Below, in pieces: positions 11,260 through 21,459 of a stretch of DNA of 64,000 nucleotides. Position numbers and translations under genes: made by a program. Positions within the stretch are counted from its first letter, which is position 1. Each line of letters starts with the position of its first letter. The stretch covers positions 1,302,001 to 1,366,000 of the forward strand of contig NW_020825317.1 of NCBI RefSeq assembly GCF_003286085.1. The letters are read 5' to 3'. The notes under the pieces were generated by a model, which saw nothing but the letters and a program-made list of their open reading frames with translations, made no database searches and was not told the DNA's origin. This stretch comes from Drosophila persimilis. Lineage: Eukaryota; Arthropoda; Insecta; Diptera; Drosophilidae.

Positions 11260-13183
11260 TTACAGAAGCCCTGACTGACCTGGGGGTGGACCGTCACTTG
11301 GTGATGCTCATTGATCAATTGCTCACATGCAGGACGGTGACATCATCGATGGGATCGTCCGCCCAGTCAAGGTATGTCAACAGAGGCACCCCGCAAGGTG
11401 GTGTCCTGTCTCCTCTTCTGTGGAACATAGCAGTCAACAAGATTCTATGGGACCTGGAGGGGGGGGGGGGGGGCTGCAAAGTCGTGGCCTACGCGGATGA
11501 CGTTGCGATTATTTTCTCGGGGAAATACCCCCAAACACTGTGCGACTTAATGTCCACAAAACTTAGCGCAACTGTCGGATTGGACGGAATCGCGCGGTCT
11601 GGGAGTAAATCTCTCAAAAACGGAACTCGTATTATTCACAAATAAATACAAGGTCCCGCCCCTCAACCCTCCAATACTACAAGGATGCAGGCTCTCCTTT
11701 AGCGACAGTGCCAGTCACTTAGGGTTGGTAATTGACAAGAAGCTTAGCTGGAACCTGAATGTCAAAGACAGAGTGAAGAAGGCAATGACTGCACTCTATA
11801 CATGCAAAAAAGCTATTGGGCTAAGATGGGGTATGATTCCAAGCATAGTCCAATGGATATTTCAAGCTATAGTTAGACCAATACTACTCTACGGAGTTAC
11901 GGTGTGGTGGCCGGCCCTATCAAAAAGGGCGATTACCAAGCAACTGGGCAAAGTCCAGCGGACTGCCGCCCTATGCATCAGCGGAGCTCTCCGCACCACC
12001 CCAAATGATGCACTAAATGCCATCCTATGCCTACAGAGCCTTGAACTCGCAGGAAAGGAACGGGCAGAAGCAGCAGCAATACGTCTAAGAGACTCAGATC
12101 AATGGGTGACACAGTGCATAGGTCACTCAGCCATATTAAATAGCAGTACCGTCCCCTCAAAAACAGACTACCAAGTTCCAAGAGAGTATACAGACACTCC
12201 CTTCGACACAATCATGCCTCATAGAGACGAATGGCTCGAGGCACTCCCAGGCCCTGATGGGGCCATAAACATCTTCACAGATGGATCAAAGCTGGACGAC
12301 AGAGTCGGAGGGGGAATCTACTCTAAACAGCTAAACATAAGGCATTCCTTCAGACTCCCAGATCATTGCAGTGTCTTTCAAGCGGAAGTCATAGCAATCA
12401 GGGAGGCTCTAGACTGCCTACAGTTTATAGCGACAGCCAGGCTGCGATCAAATCGCTAAGCGCGATTTCCTCGAACTCGGCCACCGTGGCAGACTGCCGC
12501 AAATCTCTGCACGAGATGGCTCAGCAATTTGCTATTAGCCTGATTTGAGTCCCGGGCCACCGGGACATCGAGGGCAACTGTATAGTAGACGAGCTGGCCA
12601 GATCTGGCACTACGATCCCCCTTCTCCAAGACAAGGAGGATATCTGTATGCCAATGGCCACCTGTAAGCTCATTATAAGGGAGCAATACAAGCGACTAAA
12701 AAACCATATGTGGCAAGCAGTGCCACGATGTCGCACAACTCGGCAAACATGGCCGACCATGGACATGAAGCGCACCTCCGAGCTCCTCAAGTTAAGCAGG
12801 AAAAGGTGCAGCGTAGTCCTACGCTCCCTCTCGGGACACTGGCTAATAGGCACCCACGCTCACAGGCTGGGGGCCCCACATAACGATTTTGTCGCAGCTG
12901 TAGAGACGAGGAAGAGGAGGAGACAGTGGAACATCTGTTCTGCTCCTGCCCAGCTCTCAGCAGAAGAAGGCTACAGCACCTGGGCTCAGCCTTTCTACAC
13001 GACATCTCAGAGATGTCCAAACTATGTTCCAGGAGGATAGCGAACTTTGTGAGAGCAGCTGGATGGGATAATTGCTGACAGGAAGACTCACAACGCAGGA
13101 AGGAATGATTCTATGCGGTATCACAACGGGCCGAAACCGGCCTAAGTGTGACGGGTTCCGAGCGAGCCCGGCAGCCGCCTAAC
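11260..13183 (+). pseudogene. LOA-clade LINE copy A (RT, RNase H, C-terminus), 5' truncated
   Basis: Starts mid-RT. RGTPQGGVLSPLLWN and YADDVAI are RT motifs. A frameshift near 11,640-11,720 leads to 11,725-12,459, with the thumb and an RNase H domain (IFTDGSK at about 12,270). RNase H after RT is typical of the LOA clade, to which TRIM and Bilbo of obscura-group flies belong. A ~33-bp deletion in RNase H (near 12,424) and further frameshifts precede a Cys/His-rich C-terminus (12,648-13,060). The 3' end GCCGCCTAACCTA joins a copia fragment. Nearly identical to 17,186-18,284 over the last kilobase. Confidence 0.8.
11459..11473. repeat. poly-G tract of about 15 bases
   Basis: Uninterrupted G run within the RT domain of the LINE copy, just before GCTGCAAAGTCGTGGCC. 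It is probably an expanded or error-prone homopolymer. Confidence 0.7.
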
Positions 13184-13624
13184 CTATGTAACACAGTATT
13201 TAGTGGATACGCATTCTTTCTAGCAGGCAGTGCGTTTTCTTGGACTTCAACTAAGCAAAGAGTTGTCGCGTTGAGCAGCACTGAAGCTGAATACATAGCA
13301 CTATCTATGGATGCTAAAGAGGCCATTTATTTACGAAGACTTCTGGACGAGATTGGTTGGCCAACTGCTACAGAGCCTTTAACCATCTATAGCGACAACA
13401 TCAGTTCGCAACATATTGCTCAAAATCCGGTACATCACAAACGCACGAAGCACATTGACATTAAGTATCATTTTGTTCGCGAAAAAGTAGAATGTAATGA
13501 AATTACACTAGAATACGTATCGACAAACGGCAATGTTGCAGATCTACTAACAAAATGTTTAAGCAAGAAAAAACACGACAGCTTTGTTAAATTACTTGGA
13601 ATGACAAAGTTAAACATGCGGTAG
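13184..13624 (+). pseudogene. copia-type Pol C-terminal fragment (RNase H)
   Basis: Encodes the C-terminal RNase H of a Ty1/copia polyprotein. Typical motifs are FSWTSTKQ, SSTEAEY, HIDIKYHF and VADLLTK, and it ends with a natural TAG at 13,622-13,624. The N-terminal nine tenths are missing; the 5' junction is directly with LINE copy A. The open frame extends upstream through LINE sequence to 13,148 by chance. Confidence 0.85.
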
Positions 13625-13660
13625 TTAGTTAAAAATGATAATATGTAGCTTAAGAAGAAG

Positions 13661-13854
13661 TGTTAAAAATGTAATCGATACTATTGTTTGAATAAGCAAC
13701 AATTATCTGGCAACACTGTATTGTATCGTGCTCATAATGTATATACCACTTTATTCACTCTCAAATAAACGTTTAACCGAACCACTACGTGTCTCTTGTA
13801 ACAGCTCCGTTTTATATATCGCTTATATATAGAACGGTAAAATTTTATCCAACA
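13661..13854 (+). mobile_element. copia-type 3' LTR
   Basis: Starts TGTTAAAAATGTAATCG after a short purine tract (AAGAAGAAG) and ends TTTATCCAACA, with CAAATAAACG inside as a possible polyadenylation signal. About 194 bp. No 5' LTR is present in the window. Confidence 0.6.
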
Positions 13855-14066
13855 AATACCTACAGAAGAAATAGTGGAAAACAGCATTCAAATACTATCA
13901 GAAGAAATTAGAGTTCTATCAGAACTTCAAAACGTATCGGGACGAAACATTTAAGAATTGGGAGGAGTTAACGTACCCAATTCTATTGAGTTCTTATACG
14001 AGTTGTAAACAATCTTTGGCTTTCTAAGACGAAAAAAATTTCAATCTTGGGCCTCCGCCTAATTGG
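13855..14066 (+). mobile_element. plus-strand fragment of the gypsy-family element (env tail, PPT, LTR start)
   Basis: Matches 39,685-39,890 of the young element: the last ~33 codons of env, the purine tract and the first ~100 bp of the LTR (AGTTAACGTACCC at 13,966). It is truncated by DINE-1 copy D. This is a third copy of the family, in opposite orientation to the surrounding minus copy. Confidence 0.8.
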
Positions 14067-14563
14067 TTTTTTTCAAGCATTAGAGAGAGATAGGGCAAGA
14101 ACAAATTAAATTGTTTTCTTTATTCTGGCTATAATAATGATACGATCCAATTCAGATTCTGCAGTCTAAAATATATGGTCATTCTCTACGATTCTGCGTT
14201 TTCTGTTTCCTCGTATCTTAAAAATTGTGGATGCCACAGATTTTTGTCCTTTGTGGGGGCGGAAGTGGGCGGCGCAAAGTTTTGAAATATACTTGTAGCA
14301 GTGACATATCACAGAAGTCCGGATATAAAACATCGTTGCTCTACCTCTTATAGTCTTTGAGCACTACGCGCTGATAGGGACGGACAGACGGACGGACGGA
14401 CAGACAGACAAGGCTCAATCGACTCGGCTATTGATGCTGATCAAGAATATATATACTTTAACTTTATGGGGTCGGGAACGATTTCTTCTGGACGTTACAC
14501 ACATCCACTTTTTCCACAAATCTAATATACCCCAATACTCATTTTGAGTATCGGATATAAAAA
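14067..14563 (-). repeat. DINE-1/Helentron-like repeat, copy D
   Basis: Reverse-oriented 5' half. It ends with TACCCCAATACTCATTTTGAGTATCGGATATA and contains GACGGACGGACAGACAGACA and the GA-rich tract TTAGAGAGAGATAGG. The 3' half is absent. Confidence 0.75.
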
Positions 14564-14639
14564 TCACAAGGATTGATGCCTTTTTTAAAGATTTTGCAGG
14601 CGCCTAAACTGAAAAGTGATGAAAATGTATCCACCCGTT

Positions 14640-14790
14640 CTCGCCACAGTATATCGACTCGGGTATTAATGCTGATTAAGATTATATGTATATACTTTAT
14701 GGCGTCGGAAACGCTTCCCTTTGGGTGTTAAACACATCTACGGCCACCAAAAATAGAATATACCCATAATATATCGGGTATAACAAAATA
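14640..14790 (-). repeat. DINE-1-like repeat, copy E, strongly diverged
   Basis: Shows diverged counterparts of the TATATCGACTCGG...ATTAATGCTGAT, GTCGGAAACG and CACATCTA blocks, and ends in TATCGGGTATAAC. Older than the other copies. Confidence 0.55.
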
Positions 14791-14963
14791 AATAGTGTCT
14801 ATCATAAGCAATATAGATGAAATGGTTTCATTATTGATAGCTTGACGAATAATTTCCGCTTCAAGTGTGCCGCAGAGAGTACTTGTGGCTATTTAGCGTT
14901 TTGTACATAAATAGATTTTTTTAATATTAGTAGGATCAAAAATGACCAAAATCACCAAAATTA

Positions 14964-15209
14964 CTAAGATTTTTTATGACGCACAGAAAAGATGGCTGCT
15001 AATGTCAACTTTTGGGGCACGCGGGGTTTCAGTGCTGGTTTCGCAAAAAGCATAGAGGAAAATAGTTCCCTGGCTTTGCTCACAAATTTGAATGTTTTTT
15101 TGTTTTCAGTGCAAAATCTTAGTATTTTATGGTCTTTGGTAGTAATCATTGCCTCCAGTTCAGAAACCGTGGATTCATTCAGAAAATTTAATAACTGTGC
15201 TGAATACAC
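14964..15209 (-). pseudogene. unidentified 81-codon reading frame, possibly captured host-gene exon
   Basis: The encoded segment contains LLNFLNESTVSELEAMI and ends with a Lys/His-rich tail. It shows no low-complexity bias and no transposon motif I know. The start LLNFLN..TV.ELE faintly recalls the helix-hairpin-helix tail of kinesin-10 (NOD/KIF22) proteins, which is a guess. It lies between DINE-1 copy E and LINE copy B and has no adjacent exons that I can see. Confidence 0.2.
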
Positions 15210-16540
15210 CCTGCTTTTGTGGAACGAGGATCAATCACTCCAAAGGAACGACCTCAATTATCCAAAGAGCGTAACATCATTAACGAAGAGTATAAAACTC
15301 AACCTAGAAGCTACAAGAAAGAAATGCGAACGCACATCCATCGAGTGCTAAACGGGGAGCCGTACACTCGGAACGGGGCACAGGTGTTTCGGGTTCATGG
15401 CATGCCTTGAATCCAGGTGGCGCTTCTGCCTCAACAGATAGGACAAGACACGTGCGGCCTTCGTCATGGGCAACGATGACCCGGTGTTCCTGGCGTCTGC
15501 CCAAGGAATTGAATTACGGCGATGGGCCAAAACGGTTCTGCCAGACTACCAGCCAACCAAAGCTGGTAAGGGCGCAGCCAAGACACCACCATGCAAGTCC
15601 AACAGGCCAAAAGGACGAAAACTCAGAGCAACCGCTCGTTTTGCCAATGTGGCGAGAGGAAAAAGCCCCACTGGAGTCCTAGACAGGGGCTCCTAAGATG
15701 GGCAGATTCCTCGGGACAAGTTCCAGGACCGCTTTCTTTAGAAGTTGGAGGAGATTGGAGGGCCACCGCCCAAGTGTGAGGACGCCGGGTGGCACCAAGG
15801 CAGAGTGAAGAAAAAAGGTCGGAAGAAAACTGAATGGTGGTCTCCCAAACTAGGGGAACTCCAAAAAGGAGCTAAGGCTGAGAGCGTTGAGCGGACCTGG
15901 TCCGAATACAAGGTCAGTCTGTCAATTTATAATAAAAACTTAGGAAAACCAAACGCGCCTCATAGCGTAAGTTCTGTCGCGAAATCAAGAATAGCTTAGA
16001 AGCCTCCCGCTTGCGTAGAGTTCTATCGAAGACAACACCCTTTCTGGGCTATCTGAAGAATGCCGACCAGTCTTAGACAGCTTCCAGCAATGAGTCACTT
16101 CATCTTCTCCTTAGAAACCCCCTTCCCTGGCTATGAAGAGAACAGACTTCGCGGCTCCTTCTGTTGTCTCAAGTGAAATCATGAACCTACTAATCCAGGA
16201 AAACATTTCCTGGGCGATCAAAAGCTTTAAAACATACAAATCTGCGGGGCCAGGTGGCATTATTCCTAGCCAACTGATGCACGCTGGACAAAAAACCACT
16301 AATTGGCTTAAAAGGATGAAACATGGATACATCCCGGACACCTGGCTTCAGATCAAAGTCGTCTTCTTTCCCAAGGCAGGCAAGACCTCGCATACTGCCC
16401 GAAAGATTTCAGACCCATAAGTCTACCTTCCTTCCTTCCGAAGTCGATGGAACGGCTCCTGGGAACGCATCTCACGGCCAGTATTCTGGCTAGCCTCAAA
16501 TCGCCGCCCAAGCAATCAACATACATGCACATACAGAGGA
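15210..16540 (+). pseudogene. LOA-clade LINE copy B, 5' part (endonuclease end to N-terminal RT)
   Basis: Highly frameshifted. Segments recognisable in different frames include a GWHQGRV motif (about 15,790), a WWSPKL post-endonuclease segment (about 15,835) and an N-terminal RT block with WAIKSFKTYKSAGPGGIIP (about 16,210) followed by a degenerate PISLPSF. The order agrees with LOA/Jockey-type ORF2. The RT palm is missing; the sequence breaks into unrelated DNA near 16,540. Confidence 0.6.
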
Positions 16541-17185
16541 ACAAATCCGCGAAAAACTCGAAGGATACACTATTATTTATTAAACAGGGTGTTTTATTCA
16601 AGTCATTAACAGTGTCCCCATTTAAAGACAACAATTGACGGTGAAAATAATTGAAGGTATCACTGCAACGCCAATTTTAATAACATACAGTGGAATAATA
16701 TTTGTTATTGGCTGTGTTGTGGAAGAAGAATATTTGTCAGCTGTTGGCAACTATAGCAGGGAATCGAAAAAACTGCTATCACTGGACCTAATAGAACTCG
16801 ACTCGCAGGCAGCGTTTTATTTTAAAGAGAATCTGGTTTTTTTCAAAGAGGCGATGAAAATGAAAAAAGGAAAAGCACTATCGGCTGTTTTGTTAAGAAA
16901 TATCCAGCTGGAGAAATTTGTAGAGTGGAGAAGATGCATGACCTACAAACATTGCGTGATACTTCCGAGGATGAGCTTGCACAGGTGATCCAGGTGCTGT
17001 TAGTTGAGACAGACCAGAATAACCTTATAATGTTAAAATTTAAGGTTTTATGTTTTTATAGAGTTAGAAGTGATTTGTGTATATTGCGTGTGCTGCTAAT
17101 ATGCTATTTAATATCATTTAAACGGTCCATAATATGAATATACTTCAAACGAATAGTAGGATATTGATTCGTACGCTGAGATACG
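16541..17185. other. unidentified segment inside LINE copy B
   Basis: Replaces the RT palm region of the LINE. A 117-codon frame (16,635-16,988) and an overlapping frame (16,925-17,137) show no motif I recognise; the first has a hydrophobic N-terminus and a Lys-rich middle. It may be an inserted element or a piece of host sequence. Confidence 0.35.
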
Positions 17186-18284
17186 CTTATCAGCCATATT
17201 AAATAATAGCAGTACCGTCCCCTCAAAAACAGACTACCAAGTTCCAAGAGAGTACACAGTCACTCCCTTCGACACAATCATCCCTCCCAGAGACGAAAGG
17301 CTCGAGGGACTCCCAGGCCCAGATGGGGCCATAAACATCTTCACAGATGGATCAAAGCTGGACGACAGAGTCGGAGGGGGAATCTACTCTGAACAGCTAA
17401 ACATAAGGCATTCCTTCAGACTCCCAGATCATTGCAGTGTCTTTCAAGCGGAAGTCATAGCAATCAGGGAGGCACTAGATTGCCTACAAGCGGCTGCCGT
17501 CACGGCAACCAAGCTAAACATTTATAGCGACAGCCAGGCTGCGATCAAATCGCTAAGCGCGATTTCCTCGAACTCGGCCACCGTGGCAGACTGCCGCAAA
17601 TCTCTGCACGAGATGGCTCAGCAATTTGCTATTAGCCTAATTTGGGTCCCGGGCCACCGGGACATCGAGGGCAACTGTATAGCGGACGAGCTGGCCAGAT
17701 CTGGCACTACAATCCAAATTTATATGCCAGTGGCCTTCGTAAGCTCATTATAAGGGAGCAATACAAGCGACTAACAAACGATATGTGGCAAACAGTGCCA
17801 CGATGTCGCACAACTCGGCAAACATGGCCGACCATGGACATGAAGCGCACCTCCGAGCTCCTCAAGTTAAGCAGGAAAAGGTGCAGCGTAGTCCTACGTT
17901 CCCTCTCGGGACACTGGCTAATAGGCACCCACGCTCACAGGCTGGGGGCCCCACATAACGATTTTTTCGCAGCTGTAGAGACGAGGAAGAGGAGGAGACA
18001 GTGGAACATCTGTTCTGCTCCTGCCCAGCTCTCAGCAGAAGAAGGCTACAGCACCTGGGCTCAGCCTTTCTACACGACATCTCAGAGATGTCCAAGCTAT
18101 GTCCCAGGAGGATAGCGAACTTTGTGAGAGCATCTGGATGGGATAATTGCTGACAGGAAGTCTCACAACGCAGGAAGGAAATGATCCTATGCGGTATCAC
18201 AACGGGCCGAAACCGGCCTAAGTGTGACGGGCTCCGAGCGAGCCCGGCAGCCGCCTCAACCTAACCCTAACCTAACCTTAGTTT
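17186..18284 (+). pseudogene. LOA-clade LINE copy B, 3' part (RNase H, C-terminus, tail)
   Basis: Near-identical to 12,125-13,180, but with the RNase H segment that copy A lacks (GCGGCTGCCGTCACGGCAAC at 17,490-17,510). It has its own deletion near 17,710. Ends with CAACCTAACCCTAACCTAAC, a short tandem tail, next to TAGTTTTTT. The same TAGTTTTTT borders the LINE block at 11,235, suggesting one insertion event framing the 7-kb composite. Confidence 0.75.
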
Positions 18285-18935
18285 TTTATCTACTCTTTTT
18301 AAGTAGGGCAGACCTACTTCGGGGGCTGATCTAAAAAAAATGGTCCTCTTCAATGTTATTTATCCGCATTGCTTTATTAGCCGGTTGTTTCGACGTTTCA
18401 TTTGGTTTTCGTTTCTGCGCTTGATTTGCGCTAGATTGATTATTCGGTACTACGTTTGCTCTAAATTGCTGAGCTTGGTTATAATTGTTATTATTTCTCC
18501 GATAATAACCATTAGTATTTTCCCGATAATATCTATTATTATTAGTATTATTATTATTACCCCTGTATTGAATGCTGTTCTGTCGGTTCTGGATTTCTAT
18601 TGATTCGTCTACATCCATTGGTTCTGGGGCCTGATTTTGTTGTCTATTACCCAAGAAATAGGGTTGTCCCCATGACATGTTATTCCTTTGAAAATCCCTT
18701 TTTTGGTCGAATGGTGAACCATTAGTCCTTGGTTGCCGTTGGTTGAATCTTAATGTATTGTAATTATTATTCACTGAATTTCTGGGGCCTCTGAATTGGT
18801 AGGCAAATTGGGCCCGTATGTTATTTGATTGCAATTCCTGTACCTTTGCCAAGGCATTCGGTAAATCTGGGGGATTCAATGAGAATAGGATTTCTGCAAT
18901 ACCGCCGTTAAGGCCGTAAGGCATTGTCTCTAATT
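18285..18935 (-). pseudogene. gag C-terminal half of the minus gypsy-family copy
   Basis: On the minus strand this matches 34,200-34,850: the GGIAEILFSLNPPDLPNA block, an Asn/Arg-rich tail, and the end of gag. The frameshift tract has eight T residues (TTTTTTTTAGATCAG) where the young copy has six. The 5' half of gag and the 5' LTR are lost at the DINE-1 copy F junction. Confidence 0.8.
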
Positions 18936-20055
18936 TTTATACCCGATACTCAAAATGAGTATTGGGGTATATTAGATTTGTGGTAAAAGTGGATGTGTGT
19001 AACGTCCAGAAGGAATCGTTTCCGACCCCATAAAGTATATATATTCTTGATCAGCATCAATAGCCGAGTCGATTGAGCCATGTCTGTCTGTCCGTCTGTC
19101 CGTCCGTCCGTCTGTCCGTCTGTCCGTCCCCTTCAGCGCCTAGTGCTGAAAGACTATAAGAGCTAGAGCAACGATGTTTTGGATCCAGACTTCTGTGATA
19201 TTTCACTGCTACAGGAATATTTCAAAACTGTGCCCCGCCCACTTCCGCCCCCACAAAAGGCGAAAATCTGTGGCATACACAATTTCGACGATACGAGAAA
19301 ACTAAAAACGCAGAATCGTAGAAGATGACTATATCTTACAGAGTGCAAAATCTGACGCAGATCGTATTATTATTATAGCCAGAATCACGAAAACAATTTC
19401 ACTCTTTCTCGCTCTGTCTCACTCTAACACACAGGTTTCATGGTCGGTTTTGCCAATTGCAAAATATGAGTTCAAGGATCTCAGAACCCATAAGAGCTAG
19501 AGCAACAAAATTTGGTATCCACACTCCTGTGATATCGAACCTTGACCATTTCGTGTCAAAATTTCGCCACACCCCCTTCCGCCCCCGCAAAGGACGAAAA
19601 TCTGGGGCAACCACAAATCTCAGAGACTATTAAGACTAGAGTAACCAAATTTGGTATCCGCACTCCTGTTAGATCTCACTATAAAACGGTTATCTCAAAA
19701 TTTCGCCCCACCCCCTTCCGCCCCCACAAAGAACGAAAATCTGTTGCATCCACAATATTGCAGATTTGAGAAAACTAAAAACGCAGAATCATAGATTATG
19801 ACCATATCTATCAGATTGCTGAATCTAGATCAGATCAGATCATTTTTATAGCCAAAAGGAACAAATCAATTTGCAGTGGCTACGCAGCGCCCGACGTCAC
19901 GCTCAGACTGATTTTCTGTCTCTCTCGCACGCACTCTTTGTCGTGTCGTTTAATATTAGCGGCGTCTGCCGGAGGAGAGCCATACTGACTTAGTATCGGG
20001 TATAACCGTAGAGTTGCGGTGTCCGCAGCAACTCACAACGTTCCCCCTCGTTTCG
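18936..20055 (+). repeat. DINE-1/Helentron-like repeat, copy F, full length (~1.1 kb)
   Basis: Best complete copy. Its 5' end is TATACCCGATACTCAAAATG, itself able to pair with TGAGTATTGGGGTATA. The GTCT/GTCC microsatellite lies at 19,083-19,126 and the GA tract (CTCGCTCTGTCTCACTC) near 19,410. Repeated GACGAAAATCTG modules follow. The 3' inverted repeat AGTATCGGGTATA is followed by the hairpin GAGTTGC...GCAACTC and CCCCCTCGTTT. It is flanked by T-rich DNA as expected for Helentron insertions. No coding capacity, so it depends on proteins made elsewhere. Confidence 0.85.
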
Positions 20056-20059
20056 CTTT

Positions 20060-20335
20060 GCATGTGCTATTTGAAATCGTCAAATTGTGCGCAAACGAAA
20101 GTGCTGTGAATTGTATTATTATCAGGTAAGTGCAGTGTTTAAATGATTAATAATATGTGTGCGCGCGTGGTAAATAAAGAAAATCTCAATTGTATAAAAA
20201 GTCAAATTTGTGAAAAAACTGTGTTCAAATTATATTAATGTTTCGCTGCATTCACATTATACTTTACTCTTCTCGTATGCTCGGGAATAAAAAAAGAATA
20301 AAGAAATAGAATTTAAATCCGTATTAGCGAATTAA
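20060..20335. other. AT-rich non-coding DNA
   Basis: No gene or element recognised between the DINE-1 copy and the tandem duplication. Confidence 0.4.
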
Positions 20336-20918
20336 ATTGTTATACATAATCTGCGGTGGCCACGAAATTGCAATTTTTGAGCAGTCCAGCAGCAAAACAA
20401 ACAAGAAAGGAAAAGCAACAAAAAGTAACCCTTATTTGTGCGGCTTGGCTCAAGCATGCTTGTACATTTTTTTGCGCGTGTTTTGTTTTTGTTGTTTGAG
20501 GAAATGAACAGCCCACCGCTGACCTACAGTGAACATTGTTTTTTTTGTTGAAACAAACAACCGTTTTAAAAATCGAACAAATTCTTTCTTTTTATGCAAT
20601 TGAACCAAAGTAATAGTAATTGTTATATAATTGTTATACATAATCTGCGGTGGCCACGAAATTGCAATTTTTGAGCAGTCCAGCAGCAAAACAAACAAGA
20701 AAGGAAAAGCAACAAAAAGTAACCCTTATTTGTGCGGCTTGGCTCAAGCATGCTTGTACATTTTTTTGCGCGTGTTTTGTTTTTGTTGTTTGAGGAAATG
20801 AACAGCCCACCGCTGACCTACAGTGAACATTGTTTTTTTTGTTGAAACAAACAACCGTTTTAAAAATCGAACAAATTCTTTCTTTTTATGCAATTGAACC
20901 AAAGTAATAGTAATTGTA
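20336..20918. repeat. direct tandem duplication, ~294-bp unit, two copies
   Basis: ATTGTTATACATAATCTGCG starts both units (20,336 and 20,630); they appear identical by eye over the shared length, ending TAATAGTAATTGT. Each unit contains the palindrome CAAGCATGCTTG. The near identity implies a recent duplication, or an assembly artefact. Short antisense ORFs in both units are identical because of the duplication. Confidence 0.85.
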
Positions 20919-20938
20919 CATACATATGTATACATATA

Positions 20939-20975
20939 CAGTAGCGTAAAACTAAATGTGGACAGTGAAAAAAAA
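20939..20975 (+). repeat. solitary Tc1-like terminal repeat
   Basis: CAGTAGCGTAAAACTAAATG followed by TGGACAGTG resembles the CAGTGGCGAACAGTGAAATG TIR of the MITE at 56,187 and the GCTACTG end at about 59,857. It is preceded by TA. No matching inverted end was found nearby. Confidence 0.35.
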
Positions 20976-21039
20976 GATGATTTCGTTGCTTTAAAAAGTC
21001 GTATTTCTCACAAATAATTTTTGCGTTGGCATTGATCGA

Positions 21040-21152
21040 AGAAGAATGCGTGCGAGAGAGGCAGAAAATATGTCTGAACGTTTCGTCGGGCGCAGCGTAG
21101 CCACTGCAAATTGATTTGTTCCTTTTGGTTTTTTGAGTATCGGGTATAAAAA
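21040..21152 (-). repeat. DINE-1-like repeat, copy G, internally deleted
   Basis: Reverse-oriented: carries GCGTGCGAGAGAGGCAGAAA and the GGCGCAGCGTAGCCACTGCA block of the 3' part, then jumps to GAGTATCGGGTATAAAAA. About 1 kb of the interior is missing. Confidence 0.65.
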
Positions 21153-21459
21153 TGCATTAAATTAAATACATACATTGATCTATTATATTTCTGATTATTT
21201 CGATGGTTAAGTCGTTTTTTTTTATTCAGTTTTAGATTTCTGCTTTTGTGCATTTCATTATGTGCTAAAAGTTCAGTTTTTTAAATTTATATTATTAAAA
21301 ATTATTTTTAGCTTATACTTCCTCATTTATTAAATTTATTTATTTACAGATTGCGATAATTTCAATTTTCAAAGCTTTTTTTAATATTTAATAATTGCAA
21401 ATAAAAAGTAATTCATTTTATAAAACAAAAACCAAATTAAAATACGTAAAGATAGCAAA

